The notes below the pieces were generated by a model, which was given only the letters and a program-made list of their open reading frames with translations, did not search any database and was not told the DNA's origin. 64,000 nt of DNA, taken from assembly GCA_017449265.1 (NCBI GenBank), contig JAFSJW010000087.1, positions 62,001 through 126,000 on the forward strand, given 5' to 3'. The DNA is from Treponema sp. Its GTDB lineage: Bacteria; Spirochaetota; Spirochaetia; Treponematales; Treponemataceae. Position numbers and translations under genes: made by a program. Positions 34,277 to 42,329 of this stretch are shown here, in pieces. The first letter of the stretch is position 1; each line of letters begins with the position of its first letter.

Positions 34277-34349
34277 TAGCCACAACGGGAGTCGAACCCG
34301 TCTCTCCGCCTTGAGAGGGCGGCGAACTAAACCGATATTCGATGCGGCC
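34277..34349 (-). tRNA. tRNA-Glu(CTC)
   Basis: 73-nt cloverleaf on the reverse strand: acceptor GGCCGCA/TGTGGCT, anticodon stem CCGCC/GGCGG with loop CTCTCAA (anticodon CTC), T-arm ACGGGTTCGACTCCCGT, discriminator A, no encoded CCA. It reads GAG. Confidence 0.95.
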
Positions 34350-34393
34350 GATTTTAGAAAAAATAGAACTGACCAGTAATAAGCCAGTTCTAT

Positions 34394-34464
34394 TTCCCCA
34401 AGGAGGATTCGAACCCCCACGATCAGAACCAGAATCTGAGGTGCTACCATTACACAATCGGGGA
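34394..34464 (-). tRNA. tRNA-Gln(CTG)
   Basis: 71-nt cloverleaf on the reverse strand: acceptor TCCCCGA/TTGGGGA, short D-arm, anticodon stem TCAGA/TCTGA with loop TTCTGGT (anticodon CTG), T-loop TTCGAAT, discriminator A, no encoded CCA. It reads CAG. Confidence 0.95.
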
Positions 34465-34492
34465 ATAACCAACGCCTTGCGTTGATGTAAAA

Positions 34493-34521
34493 AATATATA
34501 TCAGATAAAAAAAAGTGTCAA
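34493..34521 (-). promoter_or_regulatory. Promoter of the tRNA-Gln/tRNA-Glu operon
   Basis: On the minus strand: TTGACA (34521-34516), 17 bp, TATATT (34498-34493). A small hairpin, AACGC-AAG-GCGTT, lies between it and tRNA-Gln. Confidence 0.8.
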
Positions 34522-34631
34522 TATAAAAATCAAAAAAAATAAAAAAATTTATCAGATAATTTTTTTGGTGTTTCCTTAAATTTTCTTGCATTTTTGGGCT
34601 GCCCTAAGCAGGAGGCCTTTTTGTTTCGCCA

Positions 34632-34686
34632 TAAAACAAAAGTGCCTCTGGCAGCGGAGATTTTTCTTTCCGTGGCAGAGGCACTT
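34632..34686 (-). terminator. Terminator of ssrA
   Basis: Long minus-strand hairpin: AAGTGCCTCTGCCACGG pairs with CCGCTGCCAGAGGCACTT (one bulge), followed by TTGTTTTAT. It begins about 5 bp after the tmRNA 3' end. Confidence 0.85.
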
Positions 34687-34690
34687 GAAA

Positions 34691-35069
34691 TGGAGATGGG
34701 GAGAATTGAACTCCCGTCCGAATGTGTAATACAAATATGTCTACATGTTTATCCGTGCGAGGTGGTTGTCGGGAAAAGGTAGCAACACGGCAAGCGTCTC
34801 TTCCGTATTCTGAGTGAATGTCCTTTCCGCGCCCCAGAAATCATGGAAAGCAAGTCCCTGTTTGTGACGGAAAGCATAAGGCTAGGAACAGCGTCCTATG
34901 AGTTCCGGCTCAAGCGCAATTAAGCAGCGAGAGCTTCTGCGAAAGAAGCCTCAACGACTTCTTCTCTTCTTTTAGGAAGGATTGCAGTTATTTTTTTCTC
35001 AGTTTAGGGAACCTTGACTCCCACATGCAATAAGTGCGTCAGCACAATCGTCGAAACCGGTGCATCCCC
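34691..35069 (-). ncRNA. ssrA: Transfer-messenger RNA (tmRNA)
   Basis: On the minus strand the RNA begins GGGGATGCACCGGTTTCGACG, the near-universal tmRNA 5' end. It ends GGAGTTCAATTCTCCCCATCTCCA, whose T-arm and acceptor (CATCTCC) pair with GGGGATG. The tag frame resumes at a GCA codon after AAAAAATAACT. It encodes about 21 residues, starting AILPKRREE and ending FAEALAA before TAA. The ALAA end is the proteolysis signal. It rescues stalled ribosomes with SmpB. CCA is not encoded. Confidence 0.95.
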
Positions 35070-35084
35070 TTATCGTTCGCAATG

Positions 35085-35113
35085 AATATAGTATCAAAAA
35101 GAATTTAGGTCAA
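35085..35113 (-). promoter_or_regulatory. Promoter of ssrA
   Basis: On the minus strand: TTGACC (35113-35108), 17 bp, TATATT (35090-35085). The predicted start is within about 10 nt of the mature tmRNA 5' end. Confidence 0.8.
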
Positions 35114-35182
35114 TAGCTTTTTCATAATTTCAAAAAAAATCATCTTTATTTTTAATTTTTTTTTCGGAAAGAATTGGATTTC

Positions 35183-35205
35183 TTCGGAAAACTGAAGTTT
35201 CCGAA
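35183..35205. repeat. TTCGGAAA palindrome, copy A
   Basis: TTCGGAAA-7 nt-TTTCCGAA, followed by CAGCTCTATTATTTT. Unlike the other copies, it lies between divergent genes (ssrA and azlC). Confidence 0.7.
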
Positions 35206-35254
35206 CAGCTCTATTATTTTTTTTCATTGATTTTATTATAATAAGATTATACTT

Positions 35255-36007
35255 ATGAAACGCACAGATTTTAATTCTTTCATCTCGGGCTTCATTGCAG
35301 GAATTCCGGTAGGGCTTGGGTATTTTGCCGTAGCTTTCTCGCTGGGAATCGTGGCCAAAAACGCGGGTCTTACCCCTATACAGGGATTCATAGCAAGCTT
35401 CTTCAATCTTGCCTCGGCGGGGGAGTACGCCCTGTTCAACTCGATGCAGAGCGGGGCTACATATTTTGAAATCGCGCTCATAACGCTCGTCGTAAACGCA
35501 AGGTATCTTCTTATGAGCTGCTCTCTGAGCCAGAAATTTTCGCCGGAAACAAATTTTCTGCACAAGCTTTTCGTTGGCTTTGCGGTCACTGACGAGCTTT
35601 TCGCGCTTGCCGTTTCGCGCCCGGGAAAACTCAGACCAGTTTTCAGCTACGGGGCTATGCTCGTGGCAGTTCCACTCTGGAGCTTAGGGACATATTTCGG
35701 GATTCTTGCTGGGAACCACCTTCCGCAAAGCCTGGTAAGCGCACTATCCGTGGCACTCTACGGAATGTTCATCGCAATAATCGTGCCTCCAGCCAAGAAA
35801 GACCCAGCAGTGCGCATTGCGGTAATCACGAGTTTTGCGGCAAGCTTCATATTTTCGGTTCTTCCGCTCGCAAAAAACATATCGTCGGGGACAAGGACAA
35901 TAATCCTGACGGTTGTGATTTCTGCCGCTGCGGCGTACATAAGACCAACAGACGATTCCGACGGTACGGAGAGCAATAAAAGCCAAATTCAGGAGGGAGC
36001 AGAATGA
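35255..36007 (+). CDS. azlC: AzlC-family branched-chain amino acid exporter, large subunit
   Basis: This 250-residue inner-membrane protein has about seven helices. The N-terminus FISGFIAGIPVGLGYFAVAFSLGIVAKNAGLTPIQG is the AzlC family start, with FVGFAVTDELFALA (here LFVGFAVTDELF) in the middle. With AzlD it exports branched-chain amino acids or analogues. A TATAAT box lies 12 bp before the ATG with no Shine-Dalgarno. The stop overlaps the azlD start by 4 bp. Confidence 0.92.
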   Translation: MKRTDFNSFISGFIAGIPVGLGYFAVAFSLGIVAKNAGLTPIQGFIASFFNLASAGEYALFNSMQSGATYFEIALITLVVNARYLLMSCSLSQKFSPETNFLHKLFVGFAVTDELFALAVSRPGKLRPVFSYGAMLVAVPLWSLGTYFGILAGNHLPQSLVSALSVALYGMFIAIIVPPAKKDPAVRIAVITSFAASFIFSVLPLAKNISSGTRTIILTVVISAAAAYIRPTDDSDGTESNKSQIQEGAE

Positions 36008-36312
36008 AAGACAACCCGTACATCGCAATCTTCACGGCATTCTTCGTATCATACGCAATCAGGGTGCTTCCGCTTACGCTAATCCGAAAACCAATCAAAA
36101 ACAAATTCGTAAAATCATTCCTGCATTATGTTCCTTATGTTACGCTGTCCGTTATGACATTCCCTGCCATAATCAGCTCAACTCAGACACCTGTTGCAGG
36201 GGCTATGGCATTCGCGGCAGGAATAATACTGTCGTTTTTCAACGCAGGACTTTTTCCCGTAGCGTGCGCGTGCTGCGCGGTCGTTGCAATTGTGGAGCAT
36301 TTTCTTGTGTGA
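36004..36312 (+). CDS. azlD: AzlD-family small subunit of the amino acid exporter
   Basis: This 102-residue, four-helix membrane protein has the AzlD pattern: FFVSYAIRVLPLTLIRKPI at the start and HYVPYVTLSVMTFPAII in the middle. Its ATG overlaps the azlC stop (ATGA), with GGAGGG just upstream. It pairs with AzlC in the membrane. Confidence 0.92.
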   Translation: MKDNPYIAIFTAFFVSYAIRVLPLTLIRKPIKNKFVKSFLHYVPYVTLSVMTFPAIISSTQTPVAGAMAFAAGIILSFFNAGLFPVACACCAVVAIVEHFLV

Positions 36313-36340
36313 AAACTGTGCAGATTTCTGTGAATTCTGA

Positions 36341-36368
36341 TAGAATGGATTTCGTGCCTCCTGCACGA
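36341..36368 (+). promoter_or_regulatory. Extended -10 box and leader hairpin before the substrate-binding protein
   Basis: TGATAGAAT (extended -10 form) ends at 36346; no good -35 box. The leader then holds the hairpin TCGTGC-CTCCT-GCACGA (36352-36368), whose loop is complementary to an AGGAG-type ribosome-binding site. The real site downstream is AAGGAAG. Confidence 0.35.
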
Positions 36369-36400
36369 CCACTAACGCGGAGTTTTTTAAGGAAGAAATA

Positions 36401-38278
36401 ATGAAAAAAAAATTCGTGAAATATATCAAGATTCTTTCAATCGCGCCTTTATTTTTTCTCTCAGGCTGCAGCAAGTCGCCTGAGATGACGCTTGAAGAAA
36501 TAGAAGCATACAGGGCGGGAAGCCAGAACGACCTAATCGGCAAGACTGTTTCACGGCCGTGGAAAGACGAAGGCTGGAAAAACGGTTCGGTCGGAGGGAT
36601 ATGGAACACATCAATAACGGGAGACCCGAAGAGCTTCAATATACTGATTGCCGAGCGCGACGCAGAAACCGCATCGATACTTTCTCCGCTTACCGAAGCT
36701 CTAGTTGATTACAATGTCGTGAAAAAGAAATGGGTGCCACGGTGCGCCTCTTTTGAAATCAAAACGGACGAAGAAAAAGAGACACTTGATGTGATATACA
36801 CGCTCAGGGACGATTTGTACTGGAGCTTCTACAACGACTCAAAGCCGAAAGTCAAAGTTACTAGCGAAGATGTGGTGTTCTGGTACAAGGAGATAATGTG
36901 CGACGAGCAGATTGGCTCATCGTCATACAACTCCCAGTTCATGGAGATGCCGGACGGAAGCGAGGGGCTGATTACAATAGAAAAAATCGATGAGCTGTCG
37001 TTCGCGTTCCATTTTCCGCGCATAGTCGCAGAGCCGCTTTTAGCCACGAACATGAGCTTCGGGCCGGCGTTCTTGTACAAGCCCGCAAAAGAAAAAGGCG
37101 GTGCGCAGGGCATTAAGGACCTTTTCAGCGTAGCGACGGACCCGAAGCTGATTCCGAGCATGGGCGAATACTTCATTACCGAATACACGCCAGGTCAGCG
37201 CATCGTCTACGAGCGGAACCCGAACTACTGGGAAAAAGATCAGGCCTTGGAAAGCGTCAATTATCCTCAGAAAAAAATCGCGCAGATTGTGGGCGACAGA
37301 AACACCGAATACCTTCTTTTCAAGCAGCAAAAGCTGGAATCCTACTCCCCGACGCCAGAGCAGCTGGACGACATGGTATCCGCTGCGAGCAACAAAATCG
37401 ACCCAGAGGGAAAACTGCTTTCCGTAAAGTCAGGATTCACTGTGTTCAACTCTGCTGGAGGAATGAGCGCCCCGATGTGGACTTTCAACCAGAATCCGAA
37501 GAACAAGGACGAGCATTTTTACAAGTGGTTCACGAAAAAAGAATTCCGCCAGGCGATGAGCTGTATTCTGAACAGGGAGCGAATCATCTCGCAGGCCTAC
37601 AGGGGGCTTGCCGAGCCGAAATATTCATTTTTTCCTGAGGCGAACACTTTTTTCAACGAGAACATCGTGCTGAAATACCGTTTCTCCCACGCCCACGCAA
37701 AAAAACTCCTTGAGTCGGCAGGATTTTCAGTTCGGAGCGACGGTTTTTTATATGACCCTGACGGGGCAAAAGTTGAATTTGACCTGACCGTTACAAGCGC
37801 AAATCCCGTTTACTGCGACATAGCGCAAATCATAACGGATGAGTGCAAGAAAGCCGGAATCACGGTGAATGTGCGCCAGACCGATTTCCAGAAGCTTGTC
37901 GAACAGCTCACATCCACTTACGACTGGCAGTCACTGATTATCGGCCTTTCAGGGGCTGCTATTTTTCCGACGCAGGGAAGCAATGTATGGGTGTCGAGCG
38001 GGAACCTTCATATGTGGTATCCTCTTCAGGAAAAGCCGGCAACGGACTGGGAGGCACGGATTGATTTTTTGTATAATGCGGCAAAATGCACTATTGACGA
38101 AGAAAAAGCCCGCGGACTGTGGAACGAATATCAGGAGATAATACTTGAGCAATGCCCCGTAATTTACCTTGTGCGCTCAAGAAATTTCTTCGCGCTGCAG
38201 AACCGATGGGATTTTTCAAATGTGTATTTTGACAATATGAACGGAGCAGAGACAAGGCATGTCTTCTTGCAACAATAG
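36401..38278 (+). CDS. Peptide/nickel-type ABC transporter substrate-binding lipoprotein
   Basis: This 625-residue family 5 extracytoplasmic solute-binding protein (OppA/DppA fold) has a lipoprotein signal ending FFLSGC (Cys24). Family segments are visible: NILIAERDAETASILSPLTEALVDYN, TSEDVVFWYKEIM, PSMGEYFITEYTPGQRIVYERNPNYW and FRQAMSCILNRERIISQAYRGLAEP. It probably binds oligopeptides or related ligands at the outer face of the inner membrane. No opp/dpp permease or ATPase genes are next to it, so it serves a transporter encoded elsewhere. Confidence 0.92.
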   Translation: MKKKFVKYIKILSIAPLFFLSGCSKSPEMTLEEIEAYRAGSQNDLIGKTVSRPWKDEGWKNGSVGGIWNTSITGDPKSFNILIAERDAETASILSPLTEALVDYNVVKKKWVPRCASFEIKTDEEKETLDVIYTLRDDLYWSFYNDSKPKVKVTSEDVVFWYKEIMCDEQIGSSSYNSQFMEMPDGSEGLITIEKIDELSFAFHFPRIVAEPLLATNMSFGPAFLYKPAKEKGGAQGIKDLFSVATDPKLIPSMGEYFITEYTPGQRIVYERNPNYWEKDQALESVNYPQKKIAQIVGDRNTEYLLFKQQKLESYSPTPEQLDDMVSAASNKIDPEGKLLSVKSGFTVFNSAGGMSAPMWTFNQNPKNKDEHFYKWFTKKEFRQAMSCILNRERIISQAYRGLAEPKYSFFPEANTFFNENIVLKYRFSHAHAKKLLESAGFSVRSDGFLYDPDGAKVEFDLTVTSANPVYCDIAQIITDECKKAGITVNVRQTDFQKLVEQLTSTYDWQSLIIGLSGAAIFPTQGSNVWVSSGNLHMWYPLQEKPATDWEARIDFLYNAAKCTIDEEKARGLWNEYQEIILEQCPVIYLVRSRNFFALQNRWDFSNVYFDNMNGAETRHVFLQQ

Positions 38279-38279
38279 G

Positions 38280-38310
38280 GCTGTTCGGAAAACTGAAGTT
38301 TCCGAACAGC
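38280..38310 (+). repeat. TTCGGAAA palindrome, copy B
   Basis: GCTGTTCGGAAA-7 nt-TTTCCGAACAGC, a perfect 12-bp stem, 1-2 bp after the binding-protein stop codon. The position suits a terminator, although TCTAATAAC follows instead of a T-run. Confidence 0.75.
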
Positions 38311-38394
38311 TCTAATAACGGAAACATTCTGAGTGCAGTGCGAAATCCGTTTTAGAATATGCGGATATTTCGGCGCGCTCAATAGGAGATTTTT

Positions 38395-39111
38395 ATGTTT
38401 GATACTACAAAAGCATTTTTCAAAGTTTTGTTTTTCATGCTGGGGCAGACCAAACGCCTCCGTGTTGTAAAAAAGCTCGACAAAGAAGGAAACTTTGCCG
38501 AGCGCGACAGGCTTGTGAACGAAATCGTGCCGAGCTGGGCGCAGTATTGCTTCAAGGCAACCGGGGCAACAGTTGAGGTTTCGGGGCTTGAAAAGATTCC
38601 TAGCGACACAGCCGTAGTTTTCATCGGAAACCATCAGGGGATCATGGACATTCCGGCCTTGTTCGGCTACCTCGGAAAACCGATGACTTTCGTGGCAAAG
38701 GCGGAGCTTGGAAAAATTCCGATTCTTTCGGACTGGATGAAAATGCTCCAGTGCACTTTCATCGTGCGGAACAATCCGCGCAAATCAATACAGGCAATAA
38801 AGGATGCTGCCGAAGGAGTCAGGAAAGGCTACTCCCAGGTGATTTTCCCGGAGGGAACGCGAAGCAAAGGCGGGCCTCACAACGAGTTCAAGCCCGGGAG
38901 CTTTAAGCTGGCGTTCCTGTCAAAGTCGCCGATTGTCCCTTTCACGATTGAGGGAACATACAAAATCTATGAGGAAAACAAGAAAGTAGTTCCGGGGCAG
39001 CATGTGAAGATTACGGTTCACGACCCGATTAATACGGAGGGGCTGAGCCGTGAGCAGCAGAACGGAATTCCAGCCATGGTTGAGAAAATCGTTTGCGAAA
39101 ATCTTGCCTAA
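38395..39111 (+). CDS. plsC: 1-acyl-sn-glycerol-3-phosphate acyltransferase
   Basis: This 238-residue PlsC-type enzyme makes phosphatidic acid from lysophosphatidic acid and acyl donor at the inner membrane. It has the HX4D catalytic motif in NHQGIMD (about 77-83), the substrate-binding KAELGKIPILSDWM segment, and FPEGTRSKGG (about 149-158). The ATG follows AGGAG. The product should feed phospholipid synthesis. It is a single gene, flanked by repeat copy B and a long inverted repeat. Confidence 0.93.
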   Translation: MFDTTKAFFKVLFFMLGQTKRLRVVKKLDKEGNFAERDRLVNEIVPSWAQYCFKATGATVEVSGLEKIPSDTAVVFIGNHQGIMDIPALFGYLGKPMTFVAKAELGKIPILSDWMKMLQCTFIVRNNPRKSIQAIKDAAEGVRKGYSQVIFPEGTRSKGGPHNEFKPGSFKLAFLSKSPIVPFTIEGTYKIYEENKKVVPGQHVKITVHDPINTEGLSREQQNGIPAMVEKIVCENLA

Positions 39112-39224
39112 GCTCGGAATGAAAGCCTGCGGTCAGGCATAAAATCGTGGCGGGCAAAAGTGCGGAACTGACAAACACAGGAATATTTCTCAGTAAAGTT
39201 TTGTTCAAAAATTCGTTTCAGATT

Positions 39225-39275
39225 AACAAAATCCTCAAATTATTCGTTTCAAAAGAATAATTTGAGGATTTTGTT
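39225..39275. repeat. Perfect 21-bp inverted repeat
   Basis: Arms at 39225-39245 and 39255-39275 are exact complements around a 9-nt loop (GTTTCAAAA). It lies about 113 bp after plsC and immediately before the -35 box of the next gene. It could terminate plsC or act as an operator. The rest of the 200-bp gap shows nothing else. Confidence 0.85.
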
Positions 39276-39276
39276 C

Positions 39277-39305
39277 TTGACAGACGAATATTTTGAAAAT
39301 ATCAT
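39277..39305 (+). promoter_or_regulatory. Promoter of the AAA ATPase gene, leaderless spacing
   Basis: TTGACA, 17 bp, TATCAT, ending 6 bp before the ATG at 39312. There is no Shine-Dalgarno. The -35 box begins 1 bp after the long inverted repeat. Confidence 0.7.
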
Positions 39306-39311
39306 TTTAAA

Positions 39312-40526
39312 ATGAGCATTTCAGAAGCAATCAAAGATTTTGAATCTGTCATGGAGCGGAAAATTTCTGCTCTTCCAGAACGCATAAGGCTCTGGACAAC
39401 AGAGTATCCATCAAAAAACATTCTTCCCAAGAATATGATTCTCACAGGGCTGAGAGGAAGCGGAAAATCTACTTTCCTTCTGTACAATTCCCTGCATTGC
39501 GGAAAAAAAATGCTTTATTTTTCCGCCGATAACCCGATACTTGCTTCTGAAAACATTTATGCCGTAACTTCGCAGATTTTCCTACAGGGATATGACGGCG
39601 TTATAATCGATGAAGTTCATTTTGCCAGAGACTGGAGCCGACACCTTAAATCCATGTACGATGATTTTCCGGACAGAACCGTTTGGGCAAGCGACTCGTC
39701 TTCGCTTATTCTCCGAGAGGGAACTGCCGACTTGTCACGCCGCTATGTTTTTGTCCGTATGCCGTTCATGTCATTCCGAGAATTTTTGTTTCTGGAAACA
39801 GGAAATGTGTATCAAATAGCAAATCCATTCTCTGAGCCTGGTACGGAAAATCTTCCTGTAAAACCTGACGCAAAAATTCTGAGCCTTTTTGAGCAGTACA
39901 AAAATTACGGAACGCGGCCATTTTATCAGGAAGGAAATTATGAGGAGCGAAGCCTTGCCGTCCTTGAAAAAACACTGAATTCTGATGTTCCGTTTTTTGT
40001 GCCTACGATTACTCAGGACAATCTTCGCCTTATGACAGCTGTTGTGGGGACGCTTTCCAGCGCAAGCATCCCGAGGCTTCAGGTAAATTCCCTTTGCGCC
40101 GATTGGTCAGTCAGTGCCGACAAGCTGTACCAGCTTCTTGAAGTCATGGACGCAGTAGGTGCGCTAAGAATAATCCGCTTCCAGAACGACACAAAGGCAA
40201 AAAGCGCGGGGGCAAAACTTTTTCTGGCAGATCCATGCCTGTATTCGGTTCTCCACGGAAACCAAGGAAGCAAGCGCGAGGCTTTCGTGGCAAGCATCTT
40301 GCAGGAAGCCGGTTTTTCCGTATTCGCAGCACGGAACGAAACGGAAGGTGATTTCATCATATCAAAAAAGACCGGAAACCTGCTGCTTGGAATAAATCCT
40401 TCTATTAAAATCGAAGTCGGCGGACGAAACAAAATCCTGAAAAAATCAGACTGGGTAATCAAGGACAACGCGGACTTTCCTTCTCAAAAAGCGATTCCGC
40501 TGTGGCTTCTTGCATTCATGTGGTAA
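39312..40526 (+). CDS. AAA_14/DUF4143-type ATPase
   Basis: This 404-residue ATPase is of the family often annotated as AAA family ATPase/DUF4143. Walker A is GLRGSGKST (about 45-53) and Walker B GVIIDEVHFARDW (about 97-109). A sensor-1-like WASDSSS precedes FVRMPFMSFREFLFLE. The C-terminal half holds a winged-helix-like segment and a DUF4143 nuclease-like end (GDFIISKK, INPSIKIEVGG). These genes are common as mobile or accessory cargo with unknown role, sometimes linked to toxin-antitoxin or DNA-binding functions. The stop is 41 bp before the ADP-ribosylglycohydrolase remnant. Confidence 0.85.
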   Translation: MSISEAIKDFESVMERKISALPERIRLWTTEYPSKNILPKNMILTGLRGSGKSTFLLYNSLHCGKKMLYFSADNPILASENIYAVTSQIFLQGYDGVIIDEVHFARDWSRHLKSMYDDFPDRTVWASDSSSLILREGTADLSRRYVFVRMPFMSFREFLFLETGNVYQIANPFSEPGTENLPVKPDAKILSLFEQYKNYGTRPFYQEGNYEERSLAVLEKTLNSDVPFFVPTITQDNLRLMTAVVGTLSSASIPRLQVNSLCADWSVSADKLYQLLEVMDAVGALRIIRFQNDTKAKSAGAKLFLADPCLYSVLHGNQGSKREAFVASILQEAGFSVFAARNETEGDFIISKKTGNLLLGINPSIKIEVGGRNKILKKSDWVIKDNADFPSQKAIPLWLLAFMW

Positions 40527-40567
40527 AAAGTCCGAAAAGCTGTGATATAATATTGGTTGGAGGAAAT

Positions 40568-41178
40568 ATGGGAACTTTAAGGGATGCCGTTTATGGAGTT
40601 GCGGTTGGGGACGCTCTTGGCTCGCCAGTGCAGTTTCTTGACAGGGCTACTTATCCTCATGTGTCGCAAATGCTCTACTGCGAGATTTTTGGCAAAGAGC
40701 CTGGACTCTTATGAGAATTATTCCTATTGCATTCGCTCCTGATGCGAACGACAAAGCGATTGACGCAGTTTCCTCAATTACCCACGCGCACGAGATATCC
40801 TGTGAAGCGTGCCGAATCTACATTCACATAGCCAGAAGCCTTCTTGCCGGAAAATCGGTGGGCGATGCGATAAAAGAAAACACGAAGGATGTTTCCGAGA
40901 CATTCGAGCCACTTTTTTCTATAGAGCAGAGGAAGCTAAACACCATAAAATCTTCGGGCTTCGTCGTCGATACGCTGGAATCGGCTCTTTGGTGCCTTTC
41001 CACCACGGATAATTTCCGCGACGCTGTGGAAAAAGCCGTGAATCTGGGCGGAGACACCGACACAATCGGAGCGGTGACGGGCGGACTTGCAGCCATCGCA
41101 TACGGCTTTGACGCAATCCCAGCGGAATGGGTAGGCGCGCTCAGAAAGAAAGAAATGATTGATGAGTGCCTGTTCTGA
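40568..41178 (+). pseudogene. ADP-ribosylglycohydrolase (DraG-like) with central deletion and frameshift
   Basis: The N-terminal piece from ATG 40568 reads GTLRDAVYGVAVGDALGSPVQF, the DraG opening, and stops at 40714. The C-terminal piece continues in another frame from 40711: MRIIPIAFAPD, SITHAHEISCEACRIY, then the metal motif GGDTDTIGAVTGGLAAIAYG. Intact relatives have roughly 90-110 further residues between these parts, including the GTWSDDT metal site, which is absent. The enzyme, which removes ADP-ribose from proteins, should be inactive. The two pieces overlap as ATGA, so both could still be translated. Confidence 0.75.
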
Positions 41179-41226
41179 GCATGGAAATTCTGTGACAAAA
41201 TTTTTTCTATAACGGAGGACAATACT

Positions 41227-41769
41227 ATGTTCATTGGCGATGACGAAGACACCGAGAAACAAAGGTTCAAGCTGGAAAATCCCGGTAAGAACGAGCTTGT
41301 AATTCTGGGAGTAAACCCAAGCACGGCGCGAGGAGAATCCAAATCTTTTCCAGCAGGAAAAACATGCGATGATCAAACCATAAAAATAGTAAAGGGATTC
41401 GCAGAAGGAAACTGGAACAGCCACGATATTAAATTTGACGGCTTTCTGATGCTGAATGTCTGTGCGCAATCAACATCAAATCCTCGTAATCTTGATTCTA
41501 ATGACAAGCTGCATGAAAGAAACAAGGAAAAAATCAAAAGCTATCTTGCAGATCTTTCAAAAAAACAAGAAATATCAGTTCTGCTTGCTTATGGAAATGC
41601 TGTTGAAAATACTAAAAAACCTTTTTTGCGTAATTATTTGAAAGATATTATCGAAATAATGAAAAGCTACGGAGTAAAATTTTATCATTTAGGAGATTTT
41701 ACAAAATCGAATAATCCCCATCATTTGTTACACTTGTCATATGACAGCGAATTTAATCTTATACCATAA
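41227..41769 (+). CDS. DUF1643 domain protein
   Basis: This 180-residue cytoplasmic protein starts at ATG 41227 after a good GGAGGA. It shows the DUF1643 layout: LVILGVNPSTARGE, a short loop with CDDQTIKIVKGFAE, GFLMLNVCAQSTSNPRNL, a lone-helix region and LLAYGNAVE, then KFYHLGDFTKSNNPHHLLHL near the end. DUF1643 proteins resemble uracil-DNA-glycosylase-like folds and often travel with mobile or defence genes. No function is established. Neighbours on both sides are broken genes. Confidence 0.85.
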   Translation: MFIGDDEDTEKQRFKLENPGKNELVILGVNPSTARGESKSFPAGKTCDDQTIKIVKGFAEGNWNSHDIKFDGFLMLNVCAQSTSNPRNLDSNDKLHERNKEKIKSYLADLSKKQEISVLLAYGNAVENTKKPFLRNYLKDIIEIMKSYGVKFYHLGDFTKSNNPHHLLHLSYDSEFNLIP

Positions 41770-41799
41770 AATAAAATCCCAAAATCAGGAGAAGATTAT

Positions 41800-42286
41800 A
41801 TGAAAAAACTTATTTTGCTTATAGCTTTGGCTTTTGTTTCTTTTGCGGTCGTAAGCAAAACGCCCTGAAAAAAAATCGCAGTATATACATTATAATGGTA
41901 GTTCTATTCTACTTGATGATAATGATATAACCGTAAAATATCTTGGTTCGGATGATTGCATCCTTTACGAGGACGCATGGCGACTCATACAAGAAAAGAA
42001 AGAAAAATACACAATCGAAGAGTTCGTAGAGGACGCAAAAAAAAGCCGTGGATATGACGGCGAGACAGGAAGTGCTCTCCGAGAATTTGATTTAGCAGTG
42101 ATAAATGTCATCAGAAAGTTCAAGAAAACTCTTTCTGCAGGAGACATTTATTTCGTGCATATCATACCAAAAGATAAATCGCGGACGATTGAGGTTCTTG
42201 TAGAGGTAATTTCCGAGGATAAAGGCTGGGTTGCAGAAAAGAAAGTATACCCTCTAGGCTATCTGAGTGGAAAACATTCTATGTAA
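41800..42286 (+). pseudogene. Frameshifted lipoprotein gene
   Basis: An ATG at 41800 begins a lipoprotein-type signal (MKKLILLIALAFVSFAVVS) that hits a stop at 41866-41868. The adjacent frame (+1) is open from 41855 to 42286. It reads a plausible mature protein (KRPEKKSQYIHYNG..., ending SGKHSM) without its own start apart from a weak internal GTG. The break falls where the lipobox Cys should be, near a poly-A stretch. One small indel at about 41850-41870 would join the two frames. No family was recognised. Confidence 0.65.
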
Positions 42287-42329
42287 ATTTTCTTGGTGTG
42301 GCCGGAGAAATTTCAACCACACCACTGCG

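Noticed and set aside
34594..34782. Short plus-strand open frame near the tRNA genes
   Set aside because: It lies across the tmRNA terminator and the 3' end of ssrA.
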